Shown here: piece after piece, positions 45,570 to 54,539 of the stretch
Numbering within the stretch: the stretch's first letter is position 1
Layout of the letters: the number at the start of each line of letters is the position of its first letter
Assembly: GCA_913049845.1 (NCBI GenBank)
Contig: CAJWZE010000002.1
Coordinates: 1 to 64,000, forward strand
Direction: 5' to 3'
Source of the DNA: an uncultured Cryomorphaceae bacterium
GTDB lineage: Bacteria > Bacteroidota > Bacteroidia > Flavobacteriales > Schleiferiaceae
DNA: 64,000 nucleotides
Notes under the pieces: model-generated
What the model was told of the DNA's origin: nothing
Database searches by the model: none
The model's input: the letters and a program-made list of their open reading frames with translations, nothing else
Made by a program: the position numbers and the translations under genes

Positions 45570-46841
45570 CTACCCCTCGAAAGACTTCAGGCCCACGGCC
45601 AAGAGGCCTAAATCTTCATCATTAATAGCCCGAGAAATGAACCAGCTTTCGAAGGCGCTGGGTGGCAGGTAAATTCCGGCTTTAAGAAGATGGTGAAACA
45701 GTGCATTGAATCGGTCATTTTGTGCGTTAGTTGCATCAGTGTAATTGGCCACGCCATACGTGCCGAAATGTATGCTAATCATACTACCCAAACGATTGAT
45801 AGCCACCTCTTCGCTTCTAAATCTATCCTGGAGTAAGCCTTCGATTTTCGCGGTTGTGGCATTAATCTCCTCATAAACCTCAGGATGGGTTTTAAGATAA
45901 CTTAATGTCGCTATACCGCTAGCTGTGGAAATGGGGTTTCCGCTTAAAGTTCCCGCTTGATACACCGGTCCGTTTGGTGCGAGGACGTTCATGATTTCTG
46001 CTTTGCCTCCAAAAGCAGCTACCGGCATACCTCCACCGATGACTTTGCCGAAAGTAACCATATCAGGCTGAATACCTAGACGCTCTGCTGCGCCCCCCGG
46101 TGCAAGGCGGAAACCGGTCATCACTTCGTCCAGGATGAGCACGGCTCCATGCTGATCGCAAAGTGCGCGGAGACCTTCAAGGAATCCTTCTTTTGGAGGA
46201 ATGCATCCCATATTTCCTGCCACAGGTTCAACGATTATGGCAGCCATTTTATCGCCTTCTCTTTCGAAATGGCTCGCCACACTTTCAAGATTATTGTATT
46301 CGGCGATAAGGGTGTCTTGCGTTGCGCCTTCTGGAACGCCAGCACTGCCAGGAACGGCAAAAGTTAGAAGGCCCGAACCAGCCTTAACAAGAAACGGATC
46401 GGCATGACCGTGGTAGTTTCCTGCGAATTTGATGAATTTGTTTTTTCCTGTGTATCCTCGTGCCACGCGTAGGGCGCTCATACAGGCCTCCGTACCTGAG
46501 GAAGTCAGACGAACTTTGTCTACCCAAGGTGCCATTTCTGTGATAAGGGAAGCCATTGTGTTTTCGGCTTCGGTTGGGCAACCGTAGCTTACACCGGTGG
46601 ATAGTTGGTCTTGTACCGCTTCTATGACAGGGTCGAATTGGTGCCCTAAAATCATAGGCCCCCAAGAGTTGATAAAGTCTACATATTCGCGGCCGTCGAC
46701 ATCTACTAAACGACTGCCCTTGGCACTTTTAATGAAAATAGGCGTGCCGCCCACGCTTCCGAAGGCACGAACTGGTGAATTGACTCCTCCAGGAATGATG
46801 CGTTTTGATCGTTCAAAAAGCAGCTTGCTCTGCGGATACAT
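45570..46841 (-). CDS. hemL: Glutamate-1-semialdehyde 2,1-aminomutase
   Basis: PLP enzyme that turns glutamate-1-semialdehyde into 5-aminolevulinate. The 423-aa protein has the PLP-binding Lys266 in VTFGKVIGGGMP, LILDEVMTGFR upstream of it, and SSGTEACMSALR. Length is typical. It is the last gene of the hemA-hemCD-hemE-hemF-hemB-hemL operon, 2 bases after hemB. Confidence 0.96.
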   Translation of the reverse strand: MYPQSKLLFERSKRIIPGGVNSPVRAFGSVGGTPIFIKSAKGSRLVDVDGREYVDFINSWGPMILGHQFDPVIEAVQDQLSTGVSYGCPTEAENTMASLITEMAPWVDKVRLTSSGTEACMSALRVARGYTGKNKFIKFAGNYHGHADPFLVKAGSGLLTFAVPGSAGVPEGATQDTLIAEYNNLESVASHFEREGDKMAAIIVEPVAGNMGCIPPKEGFLEGLRALCDQHGAVLILDEVMTGFRLAPGGAAERLGIQPDMVTFGKVIGGGMPVAAFGGKAEIMNVLAPNGPVYQAGTLSGNPISTASGIATLSYLKTHPEVYEEINATTAKIEGLLQDRFRSEEVAINRLGSMISIHFGTYGVANYTDATNAQNDRFNALFHHLLKAGIYLPPSAFESWFISRAINDEDLGLLAVGLKSFEG

Positions 46842-46843
46842 AT

Positions 46844-47845
46844 TTAGCTATTTGGATAATTCTTAATGAGATGTTTGCTGGCCTCTTTTGCGAAGTAGGT
46901 TAAGATTACTGTGGCACCAGCTCGCTTAACGGCGATGAGGCTCTCCATCATAATGTCATGCTCGTTTAGCCAGCCTTGAGCGGCGGCGGATTTGATCATT
47001 GCGTATTCGCCAGAGACTTGATAAACTGCAACGGGAAGGTTAGAGGAATGGCTCAAATCGCGGACTATATCTAGGTAAAAGCTACCTGGCTTCACCATAA
47101 GCATATCTGCCCCTTCCGCTTCATCGAGGTAGGCCTCGTCAACACTTTCTTTGCGGTTGCGCGGGTCTATTTGGTAGGTCTTCTTGTCGCCAAACCCTGG
47201 TGCGCTGTCTAAAGCATCTCGGAAAGGCCCGTAGAGCGCTGAAGCATATTTGGCGCTGTAGGCGAGAATACCTTTATGACTGTAACCGTTTAAATTGAAG
47301 GCGTCTCTTATGGCTCCAATTCTGCCATCCATCATATCTGATGGCGCGACCCAGTCGGCCCCTGCTTCGACATGGCTCAGAGCCATCTTTACCAAGGCCA
47401 GTAAGGTTGCATCATTTACAATTTCCCCTTTTTCGATATCGACAATACCGTCGTGACCGTAGCTCGAATACGGGTCAAGAGCCACATCGGTCATAACCAA
47501 AAGCTCTGGGAATGCTGCTTTGATAGCGCGTATGGATTGTTGCATCAATCCACCGGGATGAGCTGCGTAAGCGCCTGTATTGTCCTTTTTGTCGTCCCCC
47601 TCCTTGACGAAGATCAGCACACTTTGGACGCCAACATCAACGAGCTCTTGAATCTCGTAGATTATAAGATCAAGTGAATAACGGAAATATCCGGGCATCG
47701 ATGGAATCTCACTTTTGATATTTTCGCCATCTTCGATAAATAGCGGAGCAACGAAATCATGCGGATGAAGTGTCGTTTCAGCCACTAGATTTCGGATCTG
47801 ATTACTTGCTCTATTAATTCGTTTTCTTTGATTTGGGAATGCCAT
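46844..47845 (-). CDS. hemB: Delta-aminolevulinic acid dehydratase (porphobilinogen synthase)
   Basis: Condenses two 5-aminolevulinates to porphobilinogen. The 333-aa protein has Schiff-base Lys near 199 (LAYSAKYAS) and 252 (MLMVKPG). The metal-site segment reads ALDPYSSYGHDG (122-133), without the three zinc-binding Cys of the E. coli enzyme, as in Mg-dependent plant and Pseudomonas forms. ATG was chosen over an in-frame TTG that would overlap hemF. It lies between hemF and hemL with 2-base gaps. Confidence 0.95.
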   Translation of the reverse strand: MAFPNQRKRINRASNQIRNLVAETTLHPHDFVAPLFIEDGENIKSEIPSMPGYFRYSLDLIIYEIQELVDVGVQSVLIFVKEGDDKKDNTGAYAAHPGGLMQQSIRAIKAAFPELLVMTDVALDPYSSYGHDGIVDIEKGEIVNDATLLALVKMALSHVEAGADWVAPSDMMDGRIGAIRDAFNLNGYSHKGILAYSAKYASALYGPFRDALDSAPGFGDKKTYQIDPRNRKESVDEAYLDEAEGADMLMVKPGSFYLDIVRDLSHSSNLPVAVYQVSGEYAMIKSAAAQGWLNEHDIMMESLIAVKRAGATVILTYFAKEASKHLIKNYPNS

Positions 47846-47847
47846 AA

Positions 47848-48759
47848 TTAAGCCCAATTTTTTGGTGTTGTCAATGCTTCGATTAACTGTGCCTCCGGGG
47901 TGCCTTTTTCAGGATGGTGATTATATTCCCAGCGCACGGTTGGTGGTAAAGACATGAATATACTTTCGATACGTCCGCCTGTTTTTAGGCCGAAAAGGGT
48001 GCCTCGGTCGTGGATGAGGTTAAACTCTACATAGCGTCCACGTCGAATCTCCTGCCATTCTTTTTGTGCAGTTGTGTAGTCTAGCTTCAAGCGCTTCTCC
48101 ACGATGGGTATGTATGCCTCAATAAAGCTGGTGGCCAATTCTTTTTGAAAGGCTTCCAATGCGTCACCAGGGAGTTTTTCTTCCGGACGTAAGTAGTCGT
48201 AAAAGACCCCACCTATACCTCGGTACTCATTGCGGTGGCTGTTGAAGAAATAGCGGTCGCACCACGGCTTGAATTCCGAGTAGAAATCATTGTGGTGGTT
48301 ATTGCACGTTTGCTTTAATATTTTGTGGAAGAGAGCGGCATCTTCTTCGAAGAGGTAATAAGGGGTCAAGTCGGCCCCGCCACCGAACCATTGGTCGATA
48401 ATTCTTCCATCTTTATCAGTTACCTCGAAATAGCGAAAATTTGCATGAGTCGTCGGTACCATCGGATTAACAGGGTGGATGACTAAGCTGATACCAGTGG
48501 CATAGAAGTCTTGAGCACTCTCAGGAATGATGTCTTTTAGTACTTCAGGTACCGAACCATGAACTTCACTAACGTTGACTCCTGCCTTCTCAAAGGTCTT
48601 GCCTGTCAAGATCCGAGACCAACCGCCCCCTCCAGCTTCACGTTTCCAGCGATCTTCAATAAATGTTGCTTCTGGTTCAAAAGCCTCTAGTACTTGGCAC
48701 ATCTCATTTTGCAAGTTGCGAATGAAGGAGAAGAAGCGCTTTTTCGGTCTAAATTCCAT
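47848..48759 (-). CDS. hemF: Oxygen-dependent coproporphyrinogen III oxidase
   Basis: Decarboxylates coproporphyrinogen III to protoporphyrinogen IX with O2. The 303-aa protein has AGGGGWSRI, the conserved HxNxR element (THANFRYFE), GGGADLTPYYLFEED, RGIGGVFYDYL and EFNLIHDRGTLFGLKTGGR. The O2-dependent form, alongside hemY, points to aerobic life. Its start overlaps the hemE stop (TAATG). Confidence 0.96.
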   Translation of the reverse strand: MEFRPKKRFFSFIRNLQNEMCQVLEAFEPEATFIEDRWKREAGGGGWSRILTGKTFEKAGVNVSEVHGSVPEVLKDIIPESAQDFYATGISLVIHPVNPMVPTTHANFRYFEVTDKDGRIIDQWFGGGADLTPYYLFEEDAALFHKILKQTCNNHHNDFYSEFKPWCDRYFFNSHRNEYRGIGGVFYDYLRPEEKLPGDALEAFQKELATSFIEAYIPIVEKRLKLDYTTAQKEWQEIRRGRYVEFNLIHDRGTLFGLKTGGRIESIFMSLPPTVRWEYNHHPEKGTPEAQLIEALTTPKNWA

Positions 48760-49781
48760 TAGTAAGGGTAAGCTTTAGCAGTTTCGACAAAGGCTTTAGC
48801 ACTCTCTACTCTAGTAGTGGGCAGCACACCGTGACCAAGGTTTACGACGTGGTTTTGTCCCCCGAAGGAATCAATCATTTTCTTGGTAGCTTTTGCAACA
48901 ACGTCGGGTGAAGCGAGGAGTGTTGCCGGATCAAGGTTTCCTTGGAATATAGTTTTAGGTCCACATATCTTTCTTGCATATTCAGGAGAAGTGGTCCAAC
49001 TCAATCCAAGGGCAGAAGCACCTGTAGCATTTAGTTTGTCTAGCGCGTACCAAGCTCCTTTTGCAAATAAGATAACAGGTACACGGTCTTTAACAGCCTT
49101 TGTGATACGCTCCATATACGGCAGCGAGAATTCGTAGTACATTGTAGGACTAAGTATACCGCCCCAGCTATCGAAAATTTGAACAACATCGCAACCAGCA
49201 TCAATCTGAATTTCTAGGTATCGTATAGTTGCCTCGGTAATTTTTTCAAGCATCACTTTAGCGCGTTCAGGTACGTTAAGGATGAATTTTTTTGCTTCTC
49301 CGAAGTCTTTTGAACCTTGTCCTTGCACTATGTAGCAGAGTAAGGTCCATGGTGAACCCGCGAAACCGATCAGTGGAACTCTGTTTTCCAATCCTTCCTT
49401 CACAGCTTCGATGGCCGGCGTAGCGTAGCGGAAAAACTCATAAGTATTTTCTAGATTCAGTGCCGCAACTTCTGCCTCAGTGGTTGCCGTTTGGAGAACG
49501 GGCCCTTTTTCAGGAATCATGTCTACTTGCAGTCCAAGGCTCTGCGCAATAACTAGAATATCTGAAAATAGGATGGCAGCATCCACGCCTACTTGGTCTA
49601 TAGGCATGACGGTAATTTTACGGGCTAGATCTGGGTTTTGTACGCGTTCAAAGAAGCTGTATTTCTCTTTAAGAACCATATAATCTGGCAGGTAGCGTCC
49701 GGCCTGGCGCATAAACCAAACTGGAGGACGCTCGGTAGATTCGCCGTGAAGGGTTCGTAAGAATAGATCGTTTTTGATCAT
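48759..49781 (-). CDS. hemE: Uroporphyrinogen decarboxylase
   Basis: Converts uroporphyrinogen III to coproporphyrinogen III. The 340-aa protein has the N-terminal signature RPPVWFMRQAGRYLPDY (about 18-34), GFAGSPWTLLCYIVQG, and a C-terminal GHGVLP. Its start overlaps the hemCD stop by 4 bases, and its stop overlaps the hemF start by 1, so the operon is tightly coupled. Confidence 0.96.
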   Translation of the reverse strand: MIKNDLFLRTLHGESTERPPVWFMRQAGRYLPDYMVLKEKYSFFERVQNPDLARKITVMPIDQVGVDAAILFSDILVIAQSLGLQVDMIPEKGPVLQTATTEAEVAALNLENTYEFFRYATPAIEAVKEGLENRVPLIGFAGSPWTLLCYIVQGQGSKDFGEAKKFILNVPERAKVMLEKITEATIRYLEIQIDAGCDVVQIFDSWGGILSPTMYYEFSLPYMERITKAVKDRVPVILFAKGAWYALDKLNATGASALGLSWTTSPEYARKICGPKTIFQGNLDPATLLASPDVVAKATKKMIDSFGGQNHVVNLGHGVLPTTRVESAKAFVETAKAYPY

Positions 49782-51325
49782 GATAATTCGTTTTTCAAGG
49801 TTTGAAGTAGGGTGGTGAAATCGGGTTGCGGTGCCGCATAGACTTTTATGAAGTTTTGCGCCAGAGCGGCATCTGCTGTGCGCTCACCGATACAAATAAC
49901 AGGAGAGTCCTTAGCAAAATTATTTTCGCTAAGGGTACTTTCTACTCCCAGTGGAGAAAAGGCTAAGATGGCATCCCATTGTTGTCTTGCAAGGCGCGGT
50001 GGTTTTGCGCTATTACGGTAAGTAATAATGTGTTTAATACCGTGCTCGGACCAATTTTGGCTGGTGCGTTGAGCCCCATAGTATGTAGCTGTACCTGGCT
50101 GCTCAGCTTGGTAAGCCGCCACTAATTCTCCACTATTTCTAAAGGTTCTGATATTTCCAGAATAGCCGGCATTTAATAGAATATTTACCCCTTTATGACC
50201 TACTGCCCATAGATTCCCGGGCAATTCGTCGAGCTGATTTTTCAGCTGTTCAGCACCAAATGAACTGGCGATTATAACAACTTCTCCTTCTCCCAATTCG
50301 AACGATTGCGGAACGAGATTAAGCACTTCGATATCGTGAAGTTTTAGGCCCATTTCTAGAGCTGCTGTACGTTGTACTTTGTCTATCTCTTTCAAGCAAA
50401 GGATGTCCTTTGGTTGAAGTTCGCGGATGGCATCTATGATCTCTCTTCCTCCTCGAACGAGAAGCCGTTGTGCAGCTATTTTTCCAACATCATTACCATT
50501 GCCCTTACCAAAATCCTGTTTAATTGAAACCTTTTTCTTGCCATCAAGGCTTAGGAGCGCACCTTCAAAAGAGAAACCACGATTAGTTGGTAGGCAAAGT
50601 GCCCCTAATGGTGAGGCACAACCCGACTCTACACTGGCCATAAAGTCTCGTTCTACCTCGGCACAGACATAGGTTTGAAGGTGGTTAATTTTACCTACCA
50701 ATTTTTCTAACCTAGTATCGCCGTCTCGGCCAATGACGGCAATTACACCTTGCGCCGGAGCCGGTAGCATCCAATCCAATAGTTCTGCATTATTTGGCAG
50801 CAGACCTATTCTTTGCAGGGCTGGAGCACTGACAATACCACCATCTGCAGAGAGTATTTTTTTAACTCGGGTATGCATGTTCCCGCGAAGGTCTTTAAAT
50901 TTATGATTTGGGTATTTGTTCAGCCAGAAAGCTCTTCTACGCGGTGAGCCGCTAAGTAGTATGAGCCGCTCTTCTTTGGACTTGTCGTTGCTTCCTGGGA
51001 TGAAGGCATCTAAGTAGCCGTCTCTTGGAAGAACGGCAAGTAGTTTAAGGCCTTTCGGAATATTCGTGGGGTAGTCCTTGAGGCTGTGTACGCCTACATC
51101 AGCCTTGCCTCCGAGGATGGCATCATCGAGAGCTTTTGTGAAGATACCCGTTTGTCCAAGGTTTTGAAGGGAAGTACTTTGGTCTTTATCACCTTTTGTA
51201 GATACTGGGACAACGGAAAATTCCCAATTGGTATGGATTTCTATCAATCGGTCGATAACTTCATTGGTTTGGAAGAGCGCTAGCGGGCTCGTTCTCGAAG
51301 CGATGCGCAGTTTAGGACCTTCCAT
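49778..51325 (-). CDS. hemCD: Fused hydroxymethylbilane synthase / uroporphyrinogen-III synthase
   Basis: The protein is 515 aa. Residues 1-300 are HemC: RIASRTSPLALFQT, GVHSLKDYPTNIP, and Cys236 in ESGCASPLG that carries the dipyrromethane cofactor. Residues about 301-515 resemble the HemD fold, with VVIIASSFGAEQL, ILAFSPLGVESTL and VICIGERTADAAL. HemC alone is about 300 aa, and no other hemD-like frame is present, so one polypeptide probably does both steps. HemD is poorly conserved, so that half is called by length, position and pattern. It overlaps hemA by 14 bases. Confidence 0.88.
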   Translation of the reverse strand: MEGPKLRIASRTSPLALFQTNEVIDRLIEIHTNWEFSVVPVSTKGDKDQSTSLQNLGQTGIFTKALDDAILGGKADVGVHSLKDYPTNIPKGLKLLAVLPRDGYLDAFIPGSNDKSKEERLILLSGSPRRRAFWLNKYPNHKFKDLRGNMHTRVKKILSADGGIVSAPALQRIGLLPNNAELLDWMLPAPAQGVIAVIGRDGDTRLEKLVGKINHLQTYVCAEVERDFMASVESGCASPLGALCLPTNRGFSFEGALLSLDGKKKVSIKQDFGKGNGNDVGKIAAQRLLVRGGREIIDAIRELQPKDILCLKEIDKVQRTAALEMGLKLHDIEVLNLVPQSFELGEGEVVIIASSFGAEQLKNQLDELPGNLWAVGHKGVNILLNAGYSGNIRTFRNSGELVAAYQAEQPGTATYYGAQRTSQNWSEHGIKHIITYRNSAKPPRLARQQWDAILAFSPLGVESTLSENNFAKDSPVICIGERTADAALAQNFIKVYAAPQPDFTTLLQTLKNELS

Positions 51326-52493
51326 TGAGCTGTTTTTGTAGTTCTTTTAATTCTTTCGGATTCTTTCGGATTCTTTCGAAAAGGCGTGCTTCAATCTTAG
51401 CACTAATACGTTCGATTTTTTCGATATCGGTATGTTTTGAGGACCATTCTTCATGCAGTTGACGCTGCAATTCTTTGATTATTGGGACCGCATCCACTGC
51501 GAGCTCCCATTCTTTGAATTTATCTAATTCCTCTCTAATAATTTCGTACGCCCTTGGTACCCATTTTTTGCGTTGCTCCATTTGCTCAGAGATGGCAATA
51601 CTAAGTTGGTCGACATTGGCCAACTCAATGTCTAATTCCTTCTGAACGTTTTCTCCCACACTAAAGGGGATGCTGAGATCGACAATGCATTTCGTATTCG
51701 CATTAGCAAGAATTTCAGCAGTAAATACAGGCTGTGGAGCACTTACGGCACTGACAATGGCATCAAACTGACCAATCTGATTCAAGGCCTCGTCCCAACG
51801 CAGAGCTTGCACACAGTGAAGGGCAGCTTGTTTTTGAGACTTTGAAAAACTGCGATTGGCCACAAAGATGTTTTTGTTACCTTTTTCAGCAACAAGATTG
51901 TCGAGAGTACGCTTACCTATTTGACCCATACCGAATACTAAAATCTTAGCACAGGAAAAGTTAGGAAGCGTGGATTTTAAAAATTGCACTGCGGCATAAC
52001 TAGTTGAGGAAGTTCCGCCTGAAAGTCCTGTTTCATTTTTAATTCTGCGTGAACTGTATATGGCTTGATTAACGACCTTTTCGATTATGCCCAAAGCTGT
52101 GCCGTAGGTCTTGCTTTTATCAAACGCTGTTTTCATCTGTCCAACGATCTCAAAATCACCGAGGATTTGACTATCCAAGCCGGCCATCACTTCAAATAAG
52201 TATGTGATGGCTTGTTTACCGATATATCTATCGCCTATTTCGGATATATCAATATGTCCAGATTCTTGCACAAATTTTTTTTCAATATTCTCAGGATGCT
52301 TTCCAAACAAGAAAAATGAAGTTCTATTGCAAGTGTTTATGATGAACCCGGCACATTCGTTTTGCGGGAATATCTCACGGAAGTAGGCTTCTAATTGAGT
52401 CTCCGATAGTGCGAAATTTTGGCGCTCTTGTGCTGCGGCATGCTTGTGAGTAATGCCAAATGCGTACCAATTATACCCTGTGAATTGCACCAT
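51312..52493 (-). CDS. hemA: Glutamyl-tRNA reductase
   Basis: Reduces glutamyl-tRNA to glutamate-1-semialdehyde with NADPH, the first and usually regulated step. The 393-aa protein has catalytic Cys55 in INTCNRTSF, the substrate-site segment LFEVMAGLDSQILGDFEIVGQ, and NADPH-binding VFGMGQIGKRT. The C-terminal tail is encoded by a 10-bp tandem repeat and overlaps hemCD. First gene of the minus-strand heme operon, divergent from the AraC-hemH-hemY unit. Confidence 0.95.
   Translation of the reverse strand: MVQFTGYNWYAFGITHKHAAAQERQNFALSETQLEAYFREIFPQNECAGFIINTCNRTSFFLFGKHPENIEKKFVQESGHIDISEIGDRYIGKQAITYLFEVMAGLDSQILGDFEIVGQMKTAFDKSKTYGTALGIIEKVVNQAIYSSRRIKNETGLSGGTSSTSYAAVQFLKSTLPNFSCAKILVFGMGQIGKRTLDNLVAEKGNKNIFVANRSFSKSQKQAALHCVQALRWDEALNQIGQFDAIVSAVSAPQPVFTAEILANANTKCIVDLSIPFSVGENVQKELDIELANVDQLSIAISEQMEQRKKWVPRAYEIIREELDKFKEWELAVDAVPIIKELQRQLHEEWSSKHTDIEKIERISAKIEARLFERIRKNPKELKELQKQLNGRS
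51351..51380. repeat. 10-bp tandem repeat at the hemA 3' end
   Basis: TTCTTTCGGA twice, followed by TTCTTTCGAA. The unit is not a multiple of three, so a change of copy number would shift the last hemA codons and the hemA-hemCD overlap. Confidence 0.65.
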
Positions 52494-52603
52494 TAAATAG
52501 TTCGAAACAGCGAAATTAGAACGGGGCTGAACAAATAAATACCGCTAAACGTTAAAATACTCTCGGAGGTAGTACAGTCTACTTTTGGGCGAAAAATCAC
52601 TCT

Positions 52604-52611
52604 TATATTTG
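52604..52611 (+). promoter_or_regulatory. Promoter -7 element of the AraC-hemH-hemY unit
   Basis: TATATTTG matches TAnnTTTG, with TTTTGG (52583-52588) as a possible -33 element; the ATG lies 9 bases past the -7 element, so the leader would be very short. Confidence 0.55.
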
Positions 52612-52620
52612 AATTATATT

Positions 52621-53526
52621 ATGTTTGAAATGACGGTAAACGACATTAATCTCATTCAAAATGCCGCTAAACGAGGTTTTGTGCACGAATTCGCGGAGAA
52701 TGGTCTTTCTCTTTTCACGGGTCACGATCAAGAAAGCAGTGAAATTTCCAAGGTAAAATCTGAGGTGCCGTCTAGAATTATTCAGTTTTATTTTTGTTTG
52801 GAAGGCCAATTAGTGTTCAATTTCAGCCCGCATTATCAAAAGCAATTACAGTCAGGTCACTACTTTTTCATGTATAATCCGCAGAAGGAATTGGTCTTTG
52901 ATTTGATACCAGATTTAGGTACTAAGTGGGCTGCTGCCTACACTACTGTGGAAAAGCTTCATTCTTTGTTCGTTAATGAGGCAGAGGTCTTAACTTTCTT
53001 AAATGGAGAGAATGCCGCTAAGCCTTTGTACGATGAGCGTGAATGCAGTGCTTCAGTGAAGTGGGCTCTTGAGAGTTTATTTACTAGTGAGCTTAGTGCT
53101 GCATCCCGTAAGATATTTGCAAAAGGTAAGTTGTTGGAAGTTTTAGCGCTTCATTTTGATCGCAGGTCAGAGGATATAGAGGCATGTCCTTTCCTTAGAG
53201 ATGAGAAGACGAGAACGCAGATTAAATCTGCCAAGAATGTATTAATTGAACGGATGACTCAACCACCAAGTATTGCAGAATTAGCGCTCGAGATAGGGAT
53301 TAGCGAATACAAATTAAAGTCCGGATTTAAGGAAATTTACGGGAACACCGTAGGTGGATTTGTTCTGGATTACAAGATGAATTCCGCCAAAGCCATGCTC
53401 GATTCCCGTAACTACCAAGTCAGCGAAGTCGCCTATGAATTGGGTTACGGAAACCCGTCACACTTTATAACCGCCTTTAAGAAGAAGTATCAAATCACTC
53501 CAAAGAAGTATTTACAGCAGCTATGA
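52621..53526 (+). CDS. AraC-family regulator, heme locus
   Basis: The protein is 301 aa with a C-terminal AraC/XylS double helix-turn-helix (about 200-301; IAELALEIGISEYKLKSGFKEIYG and VSEVAYELGYGNPSHFITAFKKKY). The N-terminal part (about 1-185) is a sensor domain of PchR-like style with no clear ligand motif. ATG was chosen over an upstream TTG that precedes the -7 element. Its stop overlaps the hemH start (ATGA), and hemA is transcribed divergently from the same gap, so it is the likely regulator of both heme operons, perhaps sensing iron or heme (inference). Confidence 0.85.
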   Translation: MFEMTVNDINLIQNAAKRGFVHEFAENGLSLFTGHDQESSEISKVKSEVPSRIIQFYFCLEGQLVFNFSPHYQKQLQSGHYFFMYNPQKELVFDLIPDLGTKWAAAYTTVEKLHSLFVNEAEVLTFLNGENAAKPLYDERECSASVKWALESLFTSELSAASRKIFAKGKLLEVLALHFDRRSEDIEACPFLRDEKTRTQIKSAKNVLIERMTQPPSIAELALEIGISEYKLKSGFKEIYGNTVGGFVLDYKMNSAKAMLDSRNYQVSEVAYELGYGNPSHFITAFKKKYQITPKKYLQQL

Positions 53527-54539
53527 AAAAAGCAGCCGTTTTGATTAACCTGGGCTCGCCGAGGAGTACAGGCGTCAAGGATGTCAAAGAGTATTTAGGT
53601 GAATTTTTAATGGATGATCATGTGATTGATTTTCCCAGATGGTTACGCACCATATTGGTGAAAGGGATTATTTTGAATACTCGTCCAAAGAAGAGCGCTG
53701 AAGCATACAAGACCATTTGGTGGGACGATGGCTCTCCGCTCATCGTTCTTTCAGAACACTTGATTGCTAAGGTCCGTCAGCAGACACAAATCCCAACGTA
53801 TCTGGCGATGCGCTATGCACAGCCAAGTATCTTAGACACGCTGAAGAGGATGAACGAGGAGCACTCAGATTTGGAGGAGCTTTATGTGGTGCCGTTGTAC
53901 CCCCACTTTGCCATGAGCTCTTACGAGACTGTGGTTGATAGAGTAAAAGAAGTAGCTGTAAATAATTTTTCGCATCTCAAGCTTACGTTCAAAGAACCAT
54001 GGTATGACGATGCCGATTACATTAAGGTGCTCAGCGCCAGTATCAAGGACACCCTGCCAGAAGACCACCATCTTTTGTTTAGCTACCACGGTATTCCAGT
54101 ACGTCACGTGAAAAAGAGCGATTGTACCGGCCAGCATTGCTATAAAGTTAACGACTGTTGTAACGTGGCCTCTGAGGCTCATACTTTGTGTTACAAGCAC
54201 CAGACTGCGGTGACGACGAAATTAGTTGCGGCGGAATTGGGCTTGAAGAAAGGCACATATGAAACTTCCTACCAGAGCCGATTAGGCCGAGATCCGTGGA
54301 TTCAGCCCTACACTGCGCAACGTTTTGAGCAATTGGCCGGCGAAGGGAAAAAGAAATTAGCGGTAGTGTGTCCGGCGTTTGTCAGCGATTGTTTAGAGAC
54401 GCTCGAAGAAATTAACGAGGAGGGCAAGGAAGATTTTTTGCTCAACGGCGGGGAGCATTTTCATCCTGTTTCTTGCTTGAATGACCGTGACGACTGGTCG
54501 GCCCTGCTTGGTAAGTGGATTCAGGAGTGGAAGGTATAA
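53523..54539 (+). CDS. hemH: Ferrochelatase
   Basis: Inserts Fe2+ into protoporphyrin IX, the last step to protoheme. The 338-aa protein has catalytic His189 in FSYHGIPVRH, preceded by VVPLYPHFA, and the C-terminal VVCPAFVSDCLETLEEI. A Cys-rich segment (DCTGQHCYKVNDCCNV) lies after the active site; some ferrochelatases bind [2Fe-2S] clusters but usually via other Cys, so this is only noted. It is coupled to the AraC gene upstream and overlaps hemY downstream. Confidence 0.95.
   Translation: MKKAAVLINLGSPRSTGVKDVKEYLGEFLMDDHVIDFPRWLRTILVKGIILNTRPKKSAEAYKTIWWDDGSPLIVLSEHLIAKVRQQTQIPTYLAMRYAQPSILDTLKRMNEEHSDLEELYVVPLYPHFAMSSYETVVDRVKEVAVNNFSHLKLTFKEPWYDDADYIKVLSASIKDTLPEDHHLLFSYHGIPVRHVKKSDCTGQHCYKVNDCCNVASEAHTLCYKHQTAVTTKLVAAELGLKKGTYETSYQSRLGRDPWIQPYTAQRFEQLAGEGKKKLAVVCPAFVSDCLETLEEINEEGKEDFLLNGGEHFHPVSCLNDRDDWSALLGKWIQEWKV

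Noticed and set aside
51307-51330. Frameshift between hemA and hemCD
   Set aside because: Both proteins are complete; the 14-base overlap is ordinary operon packing.
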